Shown: positions 62,098 through 64,000 of the stretch, in pieces | How the letters are laid out: each line of letters opens with the position of its first letter | How positions within the stretch are numbered: position 1 is the stretch's first letter | From: Pseudomonas paraglycinae | GTDB taxonomy: Bacteria > Pseudomonadota > Gammaproteobacteria > Pseudomonadales > Pseudomonadaceae | DNA length: 64,000 bases | Direction: 5' to 3' | Assembly (NCBI RefSeq): GCF_021601625.1 | Contig: NZ_BQHR01000023.1 | Location: 1-64,000 of the forward strand | Translations under genes and position numbers: made by a program | The notes under the pieces: generated by a model | Told to the model about the DNA's origin: nothing | Databases searched by the model: none | Seen by the model: the letters and a program-made list of their open reading frames with translations, nothing else

Positions 62098-62307
62098 ATC
62101 TTCATTTTCTTCATGTACCAGGCCTTGGCAGCGGCTCTATCTTGGGGCTACTCTGCAAGCGAGATCAGCGAACGGATCGCTAAGGTCTGGTCTTGTCAGC
62201 TACATGCTTGTTTCCCGCCGGCAACGCGGTTGCCGTAAGCACCCGGGCCCATTGGGCCAGTGCAGGGAATACGGAAAGTCTATCCATCTATGCGAGGGGG
62301 ACGATTC

Positions 62308-62655
62308 ATGAGCACAGCCTATCAAGAAGACATCAGCAGCAGTGTGCTGCGCCGCATGAAAGAAGGCGGTTTCGATTTTTCCCGATTCCATCCCATCGAG
62401 TTCTACGCCATTTTCCCGGACGAGGAGCGGGCGCGCAGGGCGGCAGACAAATTTCGCGGTGAATCCATCAATGCCCAGGTCAGTGCGCGCGACGACGGCG
62501 CCTGGTCTCTGGAATTGAGCAAGGTGATGTACGCAACCTACGACGACATTGGCGATTTCGAGCAGGGCTTTTCGGCGGTGGTCGAGCCCTTGGGCGGCAT
62601 CATCGAAGGCTGGGGCGTGAAACAGGAGATCCGCAACCGGCACCGTTTGAACTGA
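62308..62655 (+). CDS. rraB: RNase E inhibitor RraB
   Basis: This 115-residue acidic protein binds the C-terminal scaffold of RNase E and dampens RNA decay. The fold shows IEFYAIFPDEERARRAADKF, ARDDGAWSLELSKVMYATYDDIGDFE and PLGGIIEGWGVKQE, all typical of RraB. ATG 62308 follows GAGGGGG. Confidence 0.87.
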   Translation: MSTAYQEDISSSVLRRMKEGGFDFSRFHPIEFYAIFPDEERARRAADKFRGESINAQVSARDDGAWSLELSKVMYATYDDIGDFEQGFSAVVEPLGGIIEGWGVKQEIRNRHRLN

Positions 62656-62760
62656 TCACTCTCGCAACACGTCGAGCTACGGCTGACCTTCGGGTCGGCC
62701 GTTGTCGTTTCTGCCCCCCTGAACACCCCATGGCAAAACCCTGAAACAAGAAACCGGCGC

Positions 62761-62940
62761 AAAAAAAAGCCACCTGAAAAGGTGGCTGAAAGGGAAGACC
62801 GGAAGGAGAGGAAACCGCTCAGGGTTACGGCCGGGATGGCTGCCGAGGCAAGCCGGATCAGTGGGGCTGCGTACTTCGTCAGCGACGTTTTTGCAGCGGA
62901 TGCGCGGATTATCCGCAGCCGGCACCGAGCAGTGAAATCA
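62761..62940 (-). ncRNA. Candidate minus-strand small RNA ending in a strong terminator
   Basis: An intrinsic terminator (AGCCACC and GGTGGCT, loop TTTTC, then eight T on the minus strand) has no gene upstream of it on that strand. About 150 bases ahead, TTGCGA (minus strand, 62982-62977) with TATCAC 15 bases further could be a sigma-70 promoter, giving a transcript of about 180 bases starting near 62940. It contains a pyrimidine-rich CCTCTCCTTCC stretch complementary to ribosome-binding sites. No known sRNA family recognised. Confidence 0.4.
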
Positions 62941-63015
62941 ACTCTGACTATGCTGGTGATAGGCGACGGGACTGCGTCGCAATGAAGCGGGGGCGATCAG
63001 GTTGGGGCATTTGCC

Positions 63016-63030
63016 GCACAGGAATGGTGC
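63016..63030. promoter_or_regulatory. NtrC-like binding site
   Basis: GCACAGGAATGGTGC matches the NtrC core GCAC-N7-GTGC and lies 67 bases before the sigma-54 -24 element, a normal enhancer distance. Confidence 0.55.
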
Positions 63031-63082
63031 GGTGCGTGTGGCGTAAATATCCAACCGATTGAAATCAAAGCGTTTATGCCGA

Positions 63083-63097
63083 TGGCACGGGCCTTGC
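63083..63097 (+). promoter_or_regulatory. Sigma-54 promoter of the ATP-grasp gene
   Basis: TGGCACGGGCCTTGC matches the -24/-12 consensus TGGCACG-N4-TTGC at every defined position. Transcription would start about 63109, some 25 bases before the ATG and just ahead of the AAGGAG ribosome site at 63122. Confidence 0.8.
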
Positions 63098-63133
63098 GAA
63101 GGCCTGTATGTCCGGGGTGACAAGGAGTACGGC

Positions 63134-64000
63134 ATGATCCGCACCTATTTTGATGAGATGTACGATGCCGGCGGCCAGATCCGCCCGCATTACCGGGAGT
63201 TTGCCCGCTGGCTGGCCGAAACGCCTGACGAACTGCTGGCCCAGCGGCGGCGCGAGGCCGATCTGCTGTTCCATCGTGCCGGGATCACTTTCACGCTCTA
63301 CGGGGACGAGCAAGGGACAGAACGCCTGATTCCCTTCGACACCATTCCGCGCAGCATTCCCGCCAGCGAGTGGCGGATCGTCGAGCGCGGCTGCATCCAG
63401 CGGGTCAAGGCGCTGAACATGTTCCTCGCCGACCTTTACCACGAGCAACGCATCATCAAGGCCGGGATCATTCCCGCCGAACAGGTGCTGGCCAACGAGC
63501 AATACCAGTTGGCGATGCAGGGGCTGGACCTGCACCGCGATATCTATTCGCACATCTCCGGCGTCGATCTGGTGCGCGACGGCGACGGCACGTACTACGT
63601 GCTCGAGGACAACCTGCGCACGCCGAGCGGCGTGAGCTACATGCTCGAAGACCGCAAGATGATGATGCGCCTGTTCCCGGAACTGTTCGCGGCCCAGCGC
63701 ATCGCCCCGATCGACCATTACCCGAATCTGCTGCTCGACACCCTGAAAAGCTCAAGCCCGATCGACGACCCGAGTGTGGTGGTGCTGACACCGGGACGCT
63801 TCAACAGCGCGTTTTTCGAGCATGCGTTCCTGGCCCGGGAAATGGGCGTGGAGCTGGTGGAGGGTGCGGACTTGTTCGTGCGCGACGACAAAGTCTTCAT
63901 GCGCACCACCGACGGCCCGAAAGCCGTGGACGTGATCTACCGCCGGCTCGACGACGCGTTCCTCGATCCGCTGGCGTTCCGCCCGGATTCGATGCTCGGC
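63134..64000 (+). CDS. Circularly permuted ATP-grasp protein (partial, runs off the window)
   Basis: The first 289 residues of a longer protein; the frame is open to the window end. MIRTYFDEMYDAGGQIRPHYREFARWL, LFHRAGITFTLYGDEQGTERLIPFDTIPRSI and GVDLVRDGDGTYYVLEDNLRTPSGVSYMLEDRKMMMR are the family signatures of the circularly permuted ATP-grasp type 2 proteins (former DUF404/DUF407), thought to make peptide-like bonds. Such genes usually form an operon with an alpha-E protein, a transglutaminase-like protein and a peptidase, which would lie beyond the window. ATG 63134 has AAGGAG 6 bases upstream. Confidence 0.87.
   Translation, partial: MIRTYFDEMYDAGGQIRPHYREFARWLAETPDELLAQRRREADLLFHRAGITFTLYGDEQGTERLIPFDTIPRSIPASEWRIVERGCIQRVKALNMFLADLYHEQRIIKAGIIPAEQVLANEQYQLAMQGLDLHRDIYSHISGVDLVRDGDGTYYVLEDNLRTPSGVSYMLEDRKMMMRLFPELFAAQRIAPIDHYPNLLLDTLKSSSPIDDPSVVVLTPGRFNSAFFEHAFLAREMGVELVEGADLFVRDDKVFMRTTDGPKAVDVIYRRLDDAFLDPLAFRPDSMLG

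Larger units (their letters stand above)
62656..63133. other. Gene-free region with a minus-strand terminator, an NtrC-like site and a sigma-54 promoter
   Basis: 478 bases without a credible gene. It contains a strong hairpin whose T run is on the minus strand (62760-62782), which implies a minus-strand transcript, and control elements of the ATP-grasp gene. Confidence 0.7.

Overview
The window looks like chromosomal DNA of a Pseudomonas of the P. fluorescens group. This rests on the gene orders apeB ... rluA-minE-minD-minC-lpxL-patatin and folE-smr-...-prmB-...-aroC-MFS-mtnB-mtnD-mtnC ... speE, which are Pseudomonas arrangements, on GC-rich codon use, and on several REP-type palindromes built on a GTGGGAGC...GCTCCCAC core that are common in this group. 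No tRNA, rRNA, CRISPR array or insertion sequence was seen.

Layout. 1-1834: AT-rich polymorphic-toxin island: the 3' end of an Rhs protein with an RNase A-like C-terminal toxin, its CdiI-type immunity gene, and a second translationally coupled pair of unknown genes. 1835-7686: core genes (EAL-CBS-GGDEF protein, tail-specific protease Prc, quinone oxidoreductase, HAD phosphatase). 7033-13453: apparent operon for uptake of an unidentified, probably phosphorylated, solute (binding protein, phosphodiesterase-like enzyme, two permeases, ATPase, HAD phosphatase) with a divergent GntR/UTRA regulator and two matching operator-like sites. 13454-16192: an interspersed repeat and an AT-rich S-type pyocin (HNH DNase) with its immunity gene. 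16201-26158: MscS channel, aminopeptidase, LPS-kinase-like protein, rluA, minECD, lpxL, patatin.

26273-35157: a complete urate-to-glyoxylate pathway. Eight genes on the minus strand (puuE, uraD, alc, allA, puuD, an NCS2 purine permease and two tandem Tsx-like outer-membrane channels) stand opposite hydroxyisourate hydrolase. The divergent promoter region carries two TTGTRTACAA palindromes; a third copy lies upstream of a second purine permease at 43190-44539, so a common regulator encoded elsewhere is likely.

35266-42273: the least understood part, a same-strand cluster of a 1227-residue RTX-like protein with a hydrophobic helical region and two paralogous proteins of about 500 residues with proline-rich N-termini. 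I recognise no characterised system here, and it is the best candidate for something new. 42473-64000 is mostly core: LysE exporter, purine permease, MarR regulator with divergent aminotransferase, folE, smr, prmB, aroC, methionine-salvage genes, an acyl-CoA synthetase, speE and rraB. It ends in a truncated ATP-grasp gene behind an excellent sigma-54 promoter with an NtrC-like site.
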